Source: Brevinema andersonii
GTDB lineage: Bacteria; Spirochaetota; DYKD01
Length of the DNA: 32,154 bases
Direction of reading: 5' to 3'
Assembly: GCA_020722765.1 (NCBI GenBank)
Contig: DYKD01000031.1
Location: 1-32,154, forward strand
Positions 22,044-31,051 of this stretch are shown here, piece after piece (position 1 is the stretch's first letter; each line of letters starts with the position of its first letter). Both the position numbers and the translations under genes were made by a program. The notes under the pieces were generated by a model. That model did no database searches. It was not told the DNA's origin and was given only the letters and a program-made list of their open reading frames with translations.

Positions 22044-24350
22044 ATGAAAGATCTCTTTGACAATCAACTCCATGCCCTGAAACAGAAAATCATATCCTCC
22101 GAACCTGGTCATCTTCTTATTATAGAAAAAGAACTCAAAAACAGGATAAAAAAGGAGAATATCGATTCTCGTTGGTCCATGATAATCGCTTTGCGAACCC
22201 TGCATGGTCTTATCCTGAACAGGTTGAGCAGACCAGACCAAGCTCTCCAAATTCTCAACAGAACCCACAAGATGCTCCTACGATTGAGCCAGAATTCCAG
22301 GCAAAAAAGGGCTTTCGAGCTTCTTGAAGTCCAGATTCTCCACTACATCGGCTGCAGCTATCTTTATATGAAAGACTTTCCAAACGCCCAGATGAGCCTT
22401 TCTAAAGCGATTTCAAATGCCAATCTGACAGGCTATCGTCGTTCTGGGGAAATTTGGAACTCTTTCGGAGATCTGTATGCCCAGATAGGAATGCCTGAAA
22501 AGGCAATCAGATGCTACAGACAGAGCATCAAAGAGAAATCGAGGAAGATCCGGAAATCGTCCGAAGAGATCACGGGGATTTCCATCACCTTACATTCGAT
22601 GGGCTTGACAGAATATTTCATAAGAAGAAACTACAAGGTAGCAGCTGATCATTTCAAAAAAAGCCTTGCCCTTTCACGCAAGACCCACTTCTTCCCTGAC
22701 ATATCCATAACACAGTGCATGATAGCCTTATGTTGTTTCCATCTCCCCGTGTCGCGGGATGAAATATCCAAATATGAAAAAAGATGTGAAAAGGATATCA
22801 AGAGCTATACCGTTGACCAGTGGGATTTCACCATTGCCTCCCTCGCCTTGGCAGCCATGTATGCCAAGAATCATAAAAAAGAGAAAGCCATCAAAACCCT
22901 TCAAACAGTGATTGATGAGGAGATCTCCACAGATTATGACCATCTCTATGAAGCGGCTTATATTCTTGAATACCTTGGCGAAACCCGACAGGCTGAAAAA
23001 GTCCTTCTCCTGGCAGCCCGAAATCTGGAGATCGAACTGATTGATCTTCCCATTGCCATGAAGAACAGCATACTCAGTTCGAGAGACCAGATCTGGCATA
23101 GACTGTTCAAATATGACATGGCAAAAAAAAGGGAGAAACAGATCCTCTCTGCCATTGACAGGTTGCTCCATGGGATTCACAAAGAGATTTCAGTGTCAGG
23201 TGATGCAAGAGTCCGTCTCTTCAAACATCTTCCGGACGATATGGAAAACATTGACTGGCTTACCTCAAGCTGGGAGAATGGCTTAGAGACTTTGAAAGAA
23301 CAGCGCGCCCTTTCAGACCACCTCAAATGCCTTGACAAGCTGAAAAAAAAAGACGCTCTTGTTGTTTTCTACAGATATAAGACAGGTTCCAATCAAAAAC
23401 TCATCACACTCATTCTTACAAAGCAGGGAAAGCGGCTGGTTTACACGACATCCCATCAGGATTTTGACAAGGATACAGAAATCCTGGTCTCTTCGCTAAA
23501 AAACGAAATCAACAGGAGCATAATAGAAACATCTGAGACAGATCCTTTATCCCTCCATAAAAAACTGGTTTTCCTTGGAAACAAACTCCTTCCTGAAAAA
23601 GCATCACAGCCACTGAAAGGGAAAAGAAGACTCTGGATTCTCTCCTCCAAAGATTTCAGGGATCTGCCTCTGCATGCGCTCGCACCCAATGGCACCCCTC
23701 TGATCGGAAAGTCCGAAGTCATACAGATTCATTCTCTTTCAGATATCTTCAAGCCTTCAGAAAAAAAGAAGAAAGATCAACTACGGATGTTCAGATACGA
23801 ATATCCGGGAAAAGCAAAACTCCCCCTGGCGAAAAAGGAAGAGTCCCTAATTTCCAAACTGTTTCAATCCCGCTTTCAGGCTTCCATTCCAAAAAACAAA
23901 AACGCCCTTTTGCTCTTCCTTTCAGACCCCGCGACATCCTATATCCATTTCGCCTTACACGGCATAAGGGACAACAGGCACATCCTGCTTTCACGTCTCC
24001 CTCTGGAAAAAGAGAACCTCAATTATGCGGACATTGCGGCTATGGACTTAAGACACCTCGATCTGGTTTTCCTCAACACATGCAGTTCTGCAGGAAACGT
24101 CTCTTCTTCAACCCACCACTTCTGGAATGGAGGAATCCTCTCCGCATTTCTTGTCGCTGGAGTCCGCTTCGGAATCGCCGCTGTCCACCCTGTCCGGGAT
24201 GATGAAACAACCTTGACCTTCGTGAATCATTTCTACACAGCACTTGCAAAAAACAGGAATATTCCCTCTTCATTCGCTATAGCCTGCAGAAAAATGGGGA
24301 CACGCAAACATCTTCCGTCTATCTCTCTCAACTACCAGCTTTGGGCATGA
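22044..24350 (+). CDS. TPR-CHAT caspase-like protease
   Basis: A 768-residue protein. Residues about 1-400 are helical repeats of TPR type (for example IWNSFGDLYAQIGMPEKAIR and its continuation). From about 440 a CHAT domain follows: a beta-strand rich region (DALVVFYRYKTG, RRLWILSSKDF), then YIHFALHG with His639, and LDLVFLNTCSSAG with Cys680. This is the caspase-type His/Cys dyad. The region after it (GGILSAFLVAGVRFGIAAV) is typical of CHAT. Such proteins are proteases, often regulatory and activated by partners. It is divergent from an ECF sigma/anti-sigma pair, a plausible substrate set. The ATG at 22044 has only a weak AAGGC before it, so the start is somewhat uncertain. Confidence 0.88.
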   Translation: MKDLFDNQLHALKQKIISSEPGHLLIIEKELKNRIKKENIDSRWSMIIALRTLHGLILNRLSRPDQALQILNRTHKMLLRLSQNSRQKRAFELLEVQILHYIGCSYLYMKDFPNAQMSLSKAISNANLTGYRRSGEIWNSFGDLYAQIGMPEKAIRCYRQSIKEKSRKIRKSSEEITGISITLHSMGLTEYFIRRNYKVAADHFKKSLALSRKTHFFPDISITQCMIALCCFHLPVSRDEISKYEKRCEKDIKSYTVDQWDFTIASLALAAMYAKNHKKEKAIKTLQTVIDEEISTDYDHLYEAAYILEYLGETRQAEKVLLLAARNLEIELIDLPIAMKNSILSSRDQIWHRLFKYDMAKKREKQILSAIDRLLHGIHKEISVSGDARVRLFKHLPDDMENIDWLTSSWENGLETLKEQRALSDHLKCLDKLKKKDALVVFYRYKTGSNQKLITLILTKQGKRLVYTTSHQDFDKDTEILVSSLKNEINRSIIETSETDPLSLHKKLVFLGNKLLPEKASQPLKGKRRLWILSSKDFRDLPLHALAPNGTPLIGKSEVIQIHSLSDIFKPSEKKKKDQLRMFRYEYPGKAKLPLAKKEESLISKLFQSRFQASIPKNKNALLLFLSDPATSYIHFALHGIRDNRHILLSRLPLEKENLNYADIAAMDLRHLDLVFLNTCSSAGNVSSSTHHFWNGGILSAFLVAGVRFGIAAVHPVRDDETTLTFVNHFYTALAKNRNIPSSFAIACRKMGTRKHLPSISLNYQLWA

Positions 24351-24431
24351 AACAGGGAAAGACATAAACTCAATCTTCGGACATTATCAATCATCGATCG
24401 CTTCGCCCAATTCCCAATAATAATATCTGAA

Positions 24432-24590
24432 TCAATCAATTAAGACACGAGTCCTGCCCTTGCGAATGGACGCAATGACCTGTCCTGCTGTTCGTTTATC
24501 AACCCAAAAATCAGACAAGGAAAGAAATTCTTTGGATATTACCAGAATGATCAAAACCAGAACACTGACTCGTCCATCCCCTTTAGACAT
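24432..24590 (-). CDS. Possible 52-residue protein (weak)
   Basis: In the 262-base gap after the CHAT gene, a minus-strand frame runs from ATG at 24590 to TGA at 24434-24432. It encodes a hydrophobic start (VSVLVLIILVIS) followed by SDFWVDKRTAGQVIASIRKG and a basic end. The composition looks protein-like, but no ribosome-binding site precedes the ATG and no family was recognised. It could be a remnant of a longer gene. Nothing else is seen in 24351-24612. Confidence 0.3.
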   Translation of the reverse strand: MSKGDGRVSVLVLIILVISKEFLSLSDFWVDKRTAGQVIASIRKGRTRVLID

Positions 24591-24612
24591 GAAACAAAAA
24601 AAATACTAAAGC

Positions 24613-24969
24613 TCATCCCCTCATGAACAGATAGACAACCAGGCCGATGATGATGAAAAGTTCAACATAAAAAAATGCGAGTGCAGCGCTGAAAGAAGCG
24701 GGATTCTGCTGCTGGGAAGGAGTTTGGATTGTTGAATGCATCTGTTGGTCATCATGCGGATATACTGGTTGCACTGGTTGTGTTGGTTGTGGCTCTTCCC
24801 CTGCCTGTTGCGCAGGCGCTTCTGCAACAACAGATCTTGTTATCAGGACGATAACAACAAAAATCACACCTGCTATGAGTGAAATCACCAGCCAGTCCCA
24901 TTTCTGCATGAAAATAAGCAAATCAACGGCTATGAAATAGAAAAATCCTAAAATATACCAGATAGCCAT
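24613..24969 (-). CDS. Small membrane protein with a Gln/Pro-rich loop
   Basis: A 118-residue protein with two N-terminal membrane helices (YILGFFYFIAVDLLIFM and a second around LVISLIAGVIFVVIVLI). A soluble Gln/Pro/Ala-rich stretch (about 50-90) follows, then a C-terminal helix (FFYVELFIIIGLVVYLFM). No family recognised. It lies ten bases after the PPM-like sensor gene and is the last gene of the manA-led operon, so it may be an accessory part of the same membrane system. Confidence 0.7.
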   Translation of the reverse strand: MAIWYILGFFYFIAVDLLIFMQKWDWLVISLIAGVIFVVIVLITRSVVAEAPAQQAGEEPQPTQPVQPVYPHDDQQMHSTIQTPSQQQNPASFSAALAFFYVELFIIIGLVVYLFMRG

Positions 24970-24979
24970 GGTTCAACTC

Positions 24980-26548
24980 CTATCTTTTTTTTATAAGAAA
25001 ACAGAATGCGTTCTTTGTTGTAGCGCTTGTTGCGGAAAGAATCCTGTTTAACGTGTCTTCCGCTGAAACAGCGGGGTCTCCTGCCATCTCTTTCTTCAAC
25101 GTTTCCATTGTCACGTCCTGCGCGAGCAGGTCGTTGTTGAAAAACAAGATCCTGTCTCCCGAGTCAAAGCGGATCTTCTGCTCTTTCATCAACAGCAGCA
25201 AATCATCATCCGATTTCTTCCCTATTGCCAAGGATTCCTGCGAAGGCAAGACATAATCATCAAGTTTGCTGTTATAGATGATGAAGGATCCAAATCCACA
25301 ATGAAGGATTTCCATTGTTGAATCTACAGCATTGAATCGTCCTGTCACCGCTGTCACATAAGGCAGATGACGCAACCGTAAAAGAGCATTCAGTTCAACC
25401 AGGGATTCCCTGCCTTTCCAGGTCATGAAAACATCCCTTATGGCATTATATGTGAGAAGATACTGTTCAAAATCCCTTTCTGCAAGCGTCACAAGAAGAA
25501 AATCAGTTTCAAAGGAGCCCTTGTCTTTGGCAAGAAGGACATGATGGGACTGGACATTGAATCCTGAAACGTAAACCGCATTTTCGCATCCTTTGATTTC
25601 GATGGGCACTTTTGGAAAAAGCGTATCATACAAGGTCCTGTGAGTGAAGGTCTTATCATCAGTGATGGATTTCTTCACGCGTTCCGCGGATTCCGTATCC
25701 TTGAAAGCCAAAGTCTGGGAGAGGATCATGTTCAATGAACGTGAGAGTGGTCCGAAAATCGCAGTATTATCTTCTGGCAATTTCACATTCCCAGGCGTGA
25801 AATCACCTGTATCAAGAATTTTCTGTACATGTGACGCGAACAACCTGCTATTCTGCTCGAACACGTTGAAAAAACTGGAAAGAAAAAAAGTCAAAAGCGA
25901 GGAGACTATGATTGACACCAGGATGAAAAAAATGAATATCAGTGAAGGCGTGATGTTCACTTGCATGCCGTTTTTCAGCTTGATGTTCACTGGCTCCAGG
26001 AAAAAATTATATTTATGCAGACGGATCCCCACAGTAAAATCATATTGTGATTTGGGGCTCGTCCGCACAGCCATGACCAGACCAGTCTCCCACCGCCCGA
26101 AATCTTTCGTCACGACAGGAGAGTGACCGTCCACTCCGGGATTGAAAATATTCCTGTAAAGCGGGAAATATTCATTGGGAAGTTTCTTGTCTGAAAAACT
26201 CCTCTGGATATCAGCACGTGAACTGTATGTAAGACGAAGTTCCTTGTCAGTCACCCAAAGCTCGCTTATAGAGGGATCCTTCTGAAAATAGGAGAAAAGA
26301 AGCGATATCTCATAAGGCTTTCGTGATTCCTTAATGTTCTTATCTTCCAGGATTTTTTCAACCCCATAGGCAAGGTCATGGATAGTGCGTGTCTTGTACA
26401 GTTTCAAGTAGGAAGAATAGATGAATCCGCCATAGCCCACCATGATCGCACTGAACAGGATGAAAACCCCAAAAACACAGATGAATACAAAACCGATGTT
26501 GATCCTGTCATTATTAAAAAGGAATTTTCTGAATACCGATTGCTTCAC
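24980..26548 (-). CDS. Membrane sensor with a degenerate PPM/SpoIIE-like phosphatase domain
   Basis: A 522-residue protein. One membrane helix lies near 20-42 and a second near 203-226, enclosing an extracytoplasmic domain of about 160 residues. A HAMP-like helical linker follows, then a cytoplasmic domain (about 310-520) with the SpoIIE/PP2C strand order. Landmarks are the strand VYVSGFNVQS, HCGFGSFIIYN, and FDSGDRILFFNNDLL. In active enzymes these segments carry metal-binding Asp in a GD motif and TDG. Here the corresponding places read SGFN and NND, so catalysis may be lost. The start overlaps the upstream stop by four bases (ATGA). Confidence 0.72.
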   Translation of the reverse strand: MKQSVFRKFLFNNDRINIGFVFICVFGVFILFSAIMVGYGGFIYSSYLKLYKTRTIHDLAYGVEKILEDKNIKESRKPYEISLLFSYFQKDPSISELWVTDKELRLTYSSRADIQRSFSDKKLPNEYFPLYRNIFNPGVDGHSPVVTKDFGRWETGLVMAVRTSPKSQYDFTVGIRLHKYNFFLEPVNIKLKNGMQVNITPSLIFIFFILVSIIVSSLLTFFLSSFFNVFEQNSRLFASHVQKILDTGDFTPGNVKLPEDNTAIFGPLSRSLNMILSQTLAFKDTESAERVKKSITDDKTFTHRTLYDTLFPKVPIEIKGCENAVYVSGFNVQSHHVLLAKDKGSFETDFLLVTLAERDFEQYLLTYNAIRDVFMTWKGRESLVELNALLRLRHLPYVTAVTGRFNAVDSTMEILHCGFGSFIIYNSKLDDYVLPSQESLAIGKKSDDDLLLLMKEQKIRFDSGDRILFFNNDLLAQDVTMETLKKEMAGDPAVSAEDTLNRILSATSATTKNAFCFLIKKR

Positions 26549-28833
26549 TGTCTGACCTCCTGATTGAAATGGGGAACGGACTTGAGCCCTCTGACTGAAT
26601 CTGCCGCGAAAATCTGCTGGATGGACATATTTGAAAAAGTGAAGAATTTATCATCATCCGACCCGTTGTCTGGCGTCGAATCAATCCTGTCAGAACGGTT
26701 ATTCCGTGCAATATGGGAGTTCCTGATTCGCCCTCCGTTCTTGACCGCATGATAACCGTTGCCTATGAAATCACACTGTTCCACAACAGGATTCGCACCT
26801 GCAGAACAGAGAATACCATTCCTGAGATTATTCCGGAAACTGCTTGTCAGGACAGTCCCCTGCGCAGCATCCAAGAGCAATCCGTCTCCACCATTGGCAA
26901 AAAATTCTGAACCAGCCAGTTTTATTGTTCCTTTCAGAACCACAAAAGATGACCTGTTATATCCGACTTTCATCCCCAAAAAATCCAAGGTTGAATAGGC
27001 AGCATTGATGTTTCTTCCGTTCGAAAGGATTGAAGAATGCTTCAACGTCACTGTTGAATAACTGAAATCAGCAGACCTACTGTTCTGCGCGAGGGAAACG
27101 CTTACAGCGGACAAGGATGAGGAGTGCATGGAAAGCCCAGTGCCACAACGTGTAATCCGAGTGTTCTGAAGGACCACTTTGGAATGATCACGGGCTTCTA
27201 TCCCTGTCTCAGCACCTGAGACAACACAGTTTTTCGCATTCAACAGAGATCCAGATTTACAGGAAATTCCGAACCACGTGGAATCCGAACCAGAAATGAA
27301 TCTGACATTTTCCAGGAGAAGCGCAGCTTTGTTTCCAAGCACCACACGGCTACCTTTTGGCATCCTGAATGTCCTATCCTTAATCCGCAACGTGGTTCCC
27401 GCAGGAATCGCAAAATGTCCTGCAATGAAAGAGTTCACTGTAAAAACACGTGGCCTGGGTTTTGGTTTCGGCTTTACAACGACAGGCCTTTTGGGGAACT
27501 CTACAGCAGGCAGATCTCCCTTTTCCAAAACGATGTCCGCATTGACTATGGAATCTTTTGGCGACTCGATGACAGTCTCACTTTCCCTGAAATCACTCTC
27601 ATTCAGTGAAACATCAACTGCTGTCACTGTCACAAAAATATTGGTAACATCCTTTACAGCCGGAGGGAAAGGAATGCTTTTTACCAAAGGTGCATCTGTC
27701 GTGAATTCATCCATATTCTGAAGGACATGCCATACATTCGTGGTCCTGTAATAGATCCTGTATGCCAACGGTTCACGATTCGCTATGGCAGGTCTCCAAC
27801 GGACTGTCAAAATCTTGTTGGAAAAGGAAACTGATTCCAAAACAGGTAAGGGCGGAGGCACGGTATCACGAGTCATGATGTTTTTCATGACCCGTGGTCT
27901 TGGGGAATAAACCGTATCCCCATAAAAAGGATAGATGTAAAGGTCAAATGCCACACCATCGCGGAAGAGCGGCGATCCATCCGGAAACCTTATGTTCTTA
28001 CCTGTCAATATGATTTCCTGTGAAGTGAACGCATGGTTTGTAGGATTTTCAGAAAGATCATTCGCAGGAGTCACAAAAAAAACTTTCCCACCAGACTTGA
28101 CTGCGATGTTCACTCCTTCCAAAGAATTTGTCTTTTTCATTGCCAACACAAGCATTCCGTTCATTGCCGATCTGATTGTAACAGCATCGTCAGGGAAAGG
28201 AGGCAGACCGTCATCTGCTTTGGTTGTGATGCCTGCACTCTCCTGTATTGCTGGCAAGGGTTCTTTTAGCCGCTTAGGGATAAGGATCTCCTTACCTGTC
28301 ACATCCTTTGCGCTTGATGCGCGAATCACATATTTTTTCACAGGCAATCCTGCAAACAGATATTTTCCATCCTCTCCTGTGAACTGCTCAGCTACAGGTT
28401 GCGACGTCTCATCAAAACATCTGACAAGGACATTGGGCAACGGATTTCCTGCACTGTCTTTGATTATCCCACTGACAGTCATGCCAGTGGATGACTCACT
28501 CGGTTCTTCAGCAGGCTTTTTAAAAGAATACTGGGAGACCATCAAATTCGTAATTATGACTGTCTTACCACGCATGGACCAGGGAATGTCAATTGTTGAT
28601 ACATACGGATTGAAATCACGGGCCTGAATCTCTATCTTATAGATAAAAGACTCATTCTTATGGACATTTGTGGAAAGTTCAGTGATTTTCTCATAAGTCG
28701 GTGTGACAGCAAGCCTCGTATCACTATCCAACACTTTTAGAACGATCTTGGGCTGTTTTGAAAAAGCAGAAGCACCCCCAGCCAGAAACAACAAGAACAG
28801 GAGAGTGATTGAAAGGGACCTTTGGATTTTCAT
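26545..28833 (-). CDS. Secreted right-handed beta-helix protein with carboxypeptidase-regulatory-like domain
   Basis: A 762-residue exported protein. A signal peptide is clear (basic start, hydrophobic LLFLLFLAGG, then ASA before residue 24). Residues about 112-175 form a CarboxypepD_reg/CNA-B-like beta sandwich (MTVSGIIKDSAGNPLPNVLV). A fibronectin-III-like segment (about 330-430) follows, then a Pro/Lys linker (VVKPKPKPRPR). The C-terminal 290 residues are parallel beta-helix repeats rich in N, S and G (for example SSFRNNLRNGILCSAGANPV). Parallel beta-helices often bind or cut polysaccharides, or serve as adhesins. The gene begins one base after the propeller gene ends. Confidence 0.8.
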   Translation of the reverse strand: MKIQRSLSITLLFLLFLAGGASAFSKQPKIVLKVLDSDTRLAVTPTYEKITELSTNVHKNESFIYKIEIQARDFNPYVSTIDIPWSMRGKTVIITNLMVSQYSFKKPAEEPSESSTGMTVSGIIKDSAGNPLPNVLVRCFDETSQPVAEQFTGEDGKYLFAGLPVKKYVIRASSAKDVTGKEILIPKRLKEPLPAIQESAGITTKADDGLPPFPDDAVTIRSAMNGMLVLAMKKTNSLEGVNIAVKSGGKVFFVTPANDLSENPTNHAFTSQEIILTGKNIRFPDGSPLFRDGVAFDLYIYPFYGDTVYSPRPRVMKNIMTRDTVPPPLPVLESVSFSNKILTVRWRPAIANREPLAYRIYYRTTNVWHVLQNMDEFTTDAPLVKSIPFPPAVKDVTNIFVTVTAVDVSLNESDFRESETVIESPKDSIVNADIVLEKGDLPAVEFPKRPVVVKPKPKPRPRVFTVNSFIAGHFAIPAGTTLRIKDRTFRMPKGSRVVLGNKAALLLENVRFISGSDSTWFGISCKSGSLLNAKNCVVSGAETGIEARDHSKVVLQNTRITRCGTGLSMHSSSLSAVSVSLAQNSRSADFSYSTVTLKHSSILSNGRNINAAYSTLDFLGMKVGYNRSSFVVLKGTIKLAGSEFFANGGDGLLLDAAQGTVLTSSFRNNLRNGILCSAGANPVVEQCDFIGNGYHAVKNGGRIRNSHIARNNRSDRIDSTPDNGSDDDKFFTFSNMSIQQIFAADSVRGLKSVPHFNQEVRQ

Positions 28834-28834
28834 C

Positions 28835-30106
28835 CTACTTGTTCACCACAAATCTTATAGTATGGAGATTATTGTCATCACTCAAGAAATAACATCTGCT
28901 GTTGAGAGAAACAAGACTTGAAGAAGGGACTCTTGCCAAAGGCAGGCGGCCTAGTTCCTTGCCAGTCGTGCCTTGAACAACATAAAGGGCAGGCGTATCA
29001 TCAGCAAAAACAATATCGACAGTCCCATCCTTATCCGCATCATAGGCCGTTATCGCAAACCGGATGGAAGCCCCCTCTGCCTGAAAATCCCAAAGCCTCA
29101 TCTTGGAAATACCGCTGAATGCGACAATCTTACCGTTAATCAGTGACAGGATCACATCCTTAATCCTGTCTCCATTCACATCCGCAAAAACAATTTCCGG
29201 ATGACACTTGTCTTCCAAAGGAATCTGCCAGAGAAGTGTTCCAAGATGAGTGAAACAGAAAAGCATTCCCGCATCAGAAACGAAAAGGATTTCCATGAAA
29301 CCATCTCGATTCACATCTTCCACATAAAGAGGCGAGGACACTTCCTGCTGCAGGGGAGCCTTCCAAAGTACCCATCCGGATTTTCCGTCTACTGCATAAA
29401 GGACACCGTCTTTTCCTATAAAAGCGACATCAGGGTGGGAGTCACTGTTGATGTTCATGATGGCAGGACTCCTGCAGACAATGTCAGATGAGTCCTGGAA
29501 TATCCAGTTCGGTGAAAACGACTTCCCATTCAGACAGATGATTTTTGAAAAGGAATCAGGAAAAACCAGATCAAGGATCCCATCCCTGTCCATGTCCGCA
29601 AGTGCAGGGAAATCGAGTACCTGTCCACCTGCGGAGTAATAGAAATAAGGAATGATGGTCATATTCCGTGTGACAAGAGTATAGAAGCGTCCAGTCATAT
29701 CCATGAAAAGGAAATTTTTCTTAAAAGGAACGAGTGAAGAGACCTTCGTAAAAGAGCTGTCCGCTCTTCCTGTAATGGCATTGGCTTTCGTATCAAACCT
29801 ATAGGAAGAACCATTGGCAGTATTCATAAAAAGGGAACTGCCACGGACTTTGATATGGGGATTGAAAGGCTCACCCCCATTCTTAAGGAGCGTATTGGCT
29901 TCTGCCCTTAAAAAGAAAGCTCCAGTCTGAACAGGTTCCTTTTCTTGATTCTTGGGATCTGCCTTCTGGAAATGTTTCTTTGTCACATCCTTCACTTTGT
30001 CAGAAAGCACAAAATCCTTGTCCAATGCCAGGACGACAAGGAATACAATCACTGCCAAAAGGATGATGTCTGCTACGACAATAAAAAGAGCCTGTTGTCT
30101 GTTCAT
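28835..30106 (-). CDS. Membrane-anchored FG-GAP/PQQ-like beta-propeller protein
   Basis: A 423-residue protein with one N-terminal membrane helix (about 8-28, FIVVADIILLAVIVFLVVLA) and a charged juxtamembrane segment, then a beta-propeller outside the cytoplasm. Repeats show Asp-rich calcium loops of FG-GAP/VCBS type: DMDRDGILDL, DVNRDGFMEI, DVNGDRIKDV and DADKDGTVDI, with PQQ-like W strands between. Such domains mediate protein or sugar contacts. It lies 15 bases after the sigma gene and directly precedes the beta-helix gene, suggesting a joint surface function. Confidence 0.82.
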   Translation of the reverse strand: MNRQQALFIVVADIILLAVIVFLVVLALDKDFVLSDKVKDVTKKHFQKADPKNQEKEPVQTGAFFLRAEANTLLKNGGEPFNPHIKVRGSSLFMNTANGSSYRFDTKANAITGRADSSFTKVSSLVPFKKNFLFMDMTGRFYTLVTRNMTIIPYFYYSAGGQVLDFPALADMDRDGILDLVFPDSFSKIICLNGKSFSPNWIFQDSSDIVCRSPAIMNINSDSHPDVAFIGKDGVLYAVDGKSGWVLWKAPLQQEVSSPLYVEDVNRDGFMEILFVSDAGMLFCFTHLGTLLWQIPLEDKCHPEIVFADVNGDRIKDVILSLINGKIVAFSGISKMRLWDFQAEGASIRFAITAYDADKDGTVDIVFADDTPALYVVQGTTGKELGRLPLARVPSSSLVSLNSRCYFLSDDNNLHTIRFVVNK

Positions 30107-30121
30107 CTTTTTCCTCTATGT

Positions 30122-31051
30122 CTAATCCAGAATATCCCTTATAGGAATGTGAGCTGCACTCGTTTCCCAAAATTTCTTCAGTTTCTTCTTCAGCCTTTCC
30201 TCGATTTGCCGCACTCTCTCCCTGGAAATAGAAAACTGAACGGCAATCTCGTCCAATGTCATCTTGTTTTCGTTCATTAACCTCTGGTCCCAGATAAACT
30301 TATCCTTGTCCTGCAAAGTCCTGTAGAACTCGTCCAGTTTCGCTCGCACCCTGTTCTGTATGTCCTGCTTCTGAAGATCCAGTTCAAAGCGGGGAGCCTG
30401 AACAATGCTGTCTGCCACTGTCCTGTTACCATCTTCTCCAATAGGCGCATCCAGAGAGACGTCCCTGTTCTTCATGCGGCCTTCGATCAGCATGACATCC
30501 TTGTGATTCACATTCATATAATCAGCAAGAAGAGCAGTGTCTGCCTTGAAACCGAGATTCTCCAAAGCCTCTTTCGCTTTCCCAAGGTTATAGAACACTT
30601 TCCTTTGCTTGCGTGTCGTACCAATCTTTACCATGCTGTACGAATTCAGAAGAAACTTCAGCATGTAAGCGCGTATCCAGAACTGTGCGTATGACGCAAG
30701 TCTGATACCCTTGGAAGGGTCATATTTCTTAATGGCCATGAGCAGACCGATATTCCCTTCCTGCACCAGGTCCGTCAGATTCGCAAACACCTTGTAATAG
30801 TATTCCATAGCGATCTTGATGACAAGCCTGAGGTTTGAAAGCGCAAGCTTCCGCCCCAAGTCAGGATCCTGAGTCTTGTAGAACTCTGTTGTCATGCTCT
30901 TTTCATCCTCTTCACTCAGAAGAGGATAACGATTGGCCTCCTGTAGGTAACGACTGAACGGGTTGTAATTGTCCATAGGGACAATATTGGCACCGTCAAA
31001 CTCCTCAACAATCTCCGGCTCTATGACTCTCTTCGTCTTCGTTTTCTTCAT
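30122..31051 (-). CDS. rpoH: RpoH-type (sigma-32-like) RNA polymerase sigma factor
   Basis: A 309-residue sigma factor with regions 1.2, 2 and 4. Region 2 contains NLTDLVQEGNIGLLMAIKKY and LASYAQFWIRAYML. The RpoH-box-like stretch RKQRKVFYNLGKAKE follows, and region 4 has TLDEIAVQFSISRERVRQIEE. Region 1.1 is absent, and the length fits heat-shock sigma factors of proteobacteria and deltaproteobacterial relatives. The start codon overlaps the manA stop (ATGA) with no clear ribosome-binding site, so translation is probably coupled. RpoH is the closest class; it may be a lineage-specific alternative factor rather than the true heat-shock regulator. Confidence 0.85.
   Translation of the reverse strand: MKKTKTKRVIEPEIVEEFDGANIVPMDNYNPFSRYLQEANRYPLLSEEDEKSMTTEFYKTQDPDLGRKLALSNLRLVIKIAMEYYYKVFANLTDLVQEGNIGLLMAIKKYDPSKGIRLASYAQFWIRAYMLKFLLNSYSMVKIGTTRKQRKVFYNLGKAKEALENLGFKADTALLADYMNVNHKDVMLIEGRMKNRDVSLDAPIGEDGNRTVADSIVQAPRFELDLQKQDIQNRVRAKLDEFYRTLQDKDKFIWDQRLMNENKMTLDEIAVQFSISRERVRQIEERLKKKLKKFWETSAAHIPIRDILD

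Noticed and set aside
22044-24350. Assignment as Csx29, the TPR-CHAT of Craspase
   Set aside because: No single-chain Cas7-11 (gRAMP), Csx30 or Csx31 is present, and TPR-CHAT proteins are common outside CRISPR loci; only the analogy is kept.
25644-26126. 160-codon plus-strand frame
   Set aside because: Antisense to the membrane sensor gene and without recognisable features.
27992-28627. 211-codon plus-strand frame
   Set aside because: Antisense to the beta-helix gene, which has a signal peptide and domain structure; no ribosome-binding site for the antisense frame.
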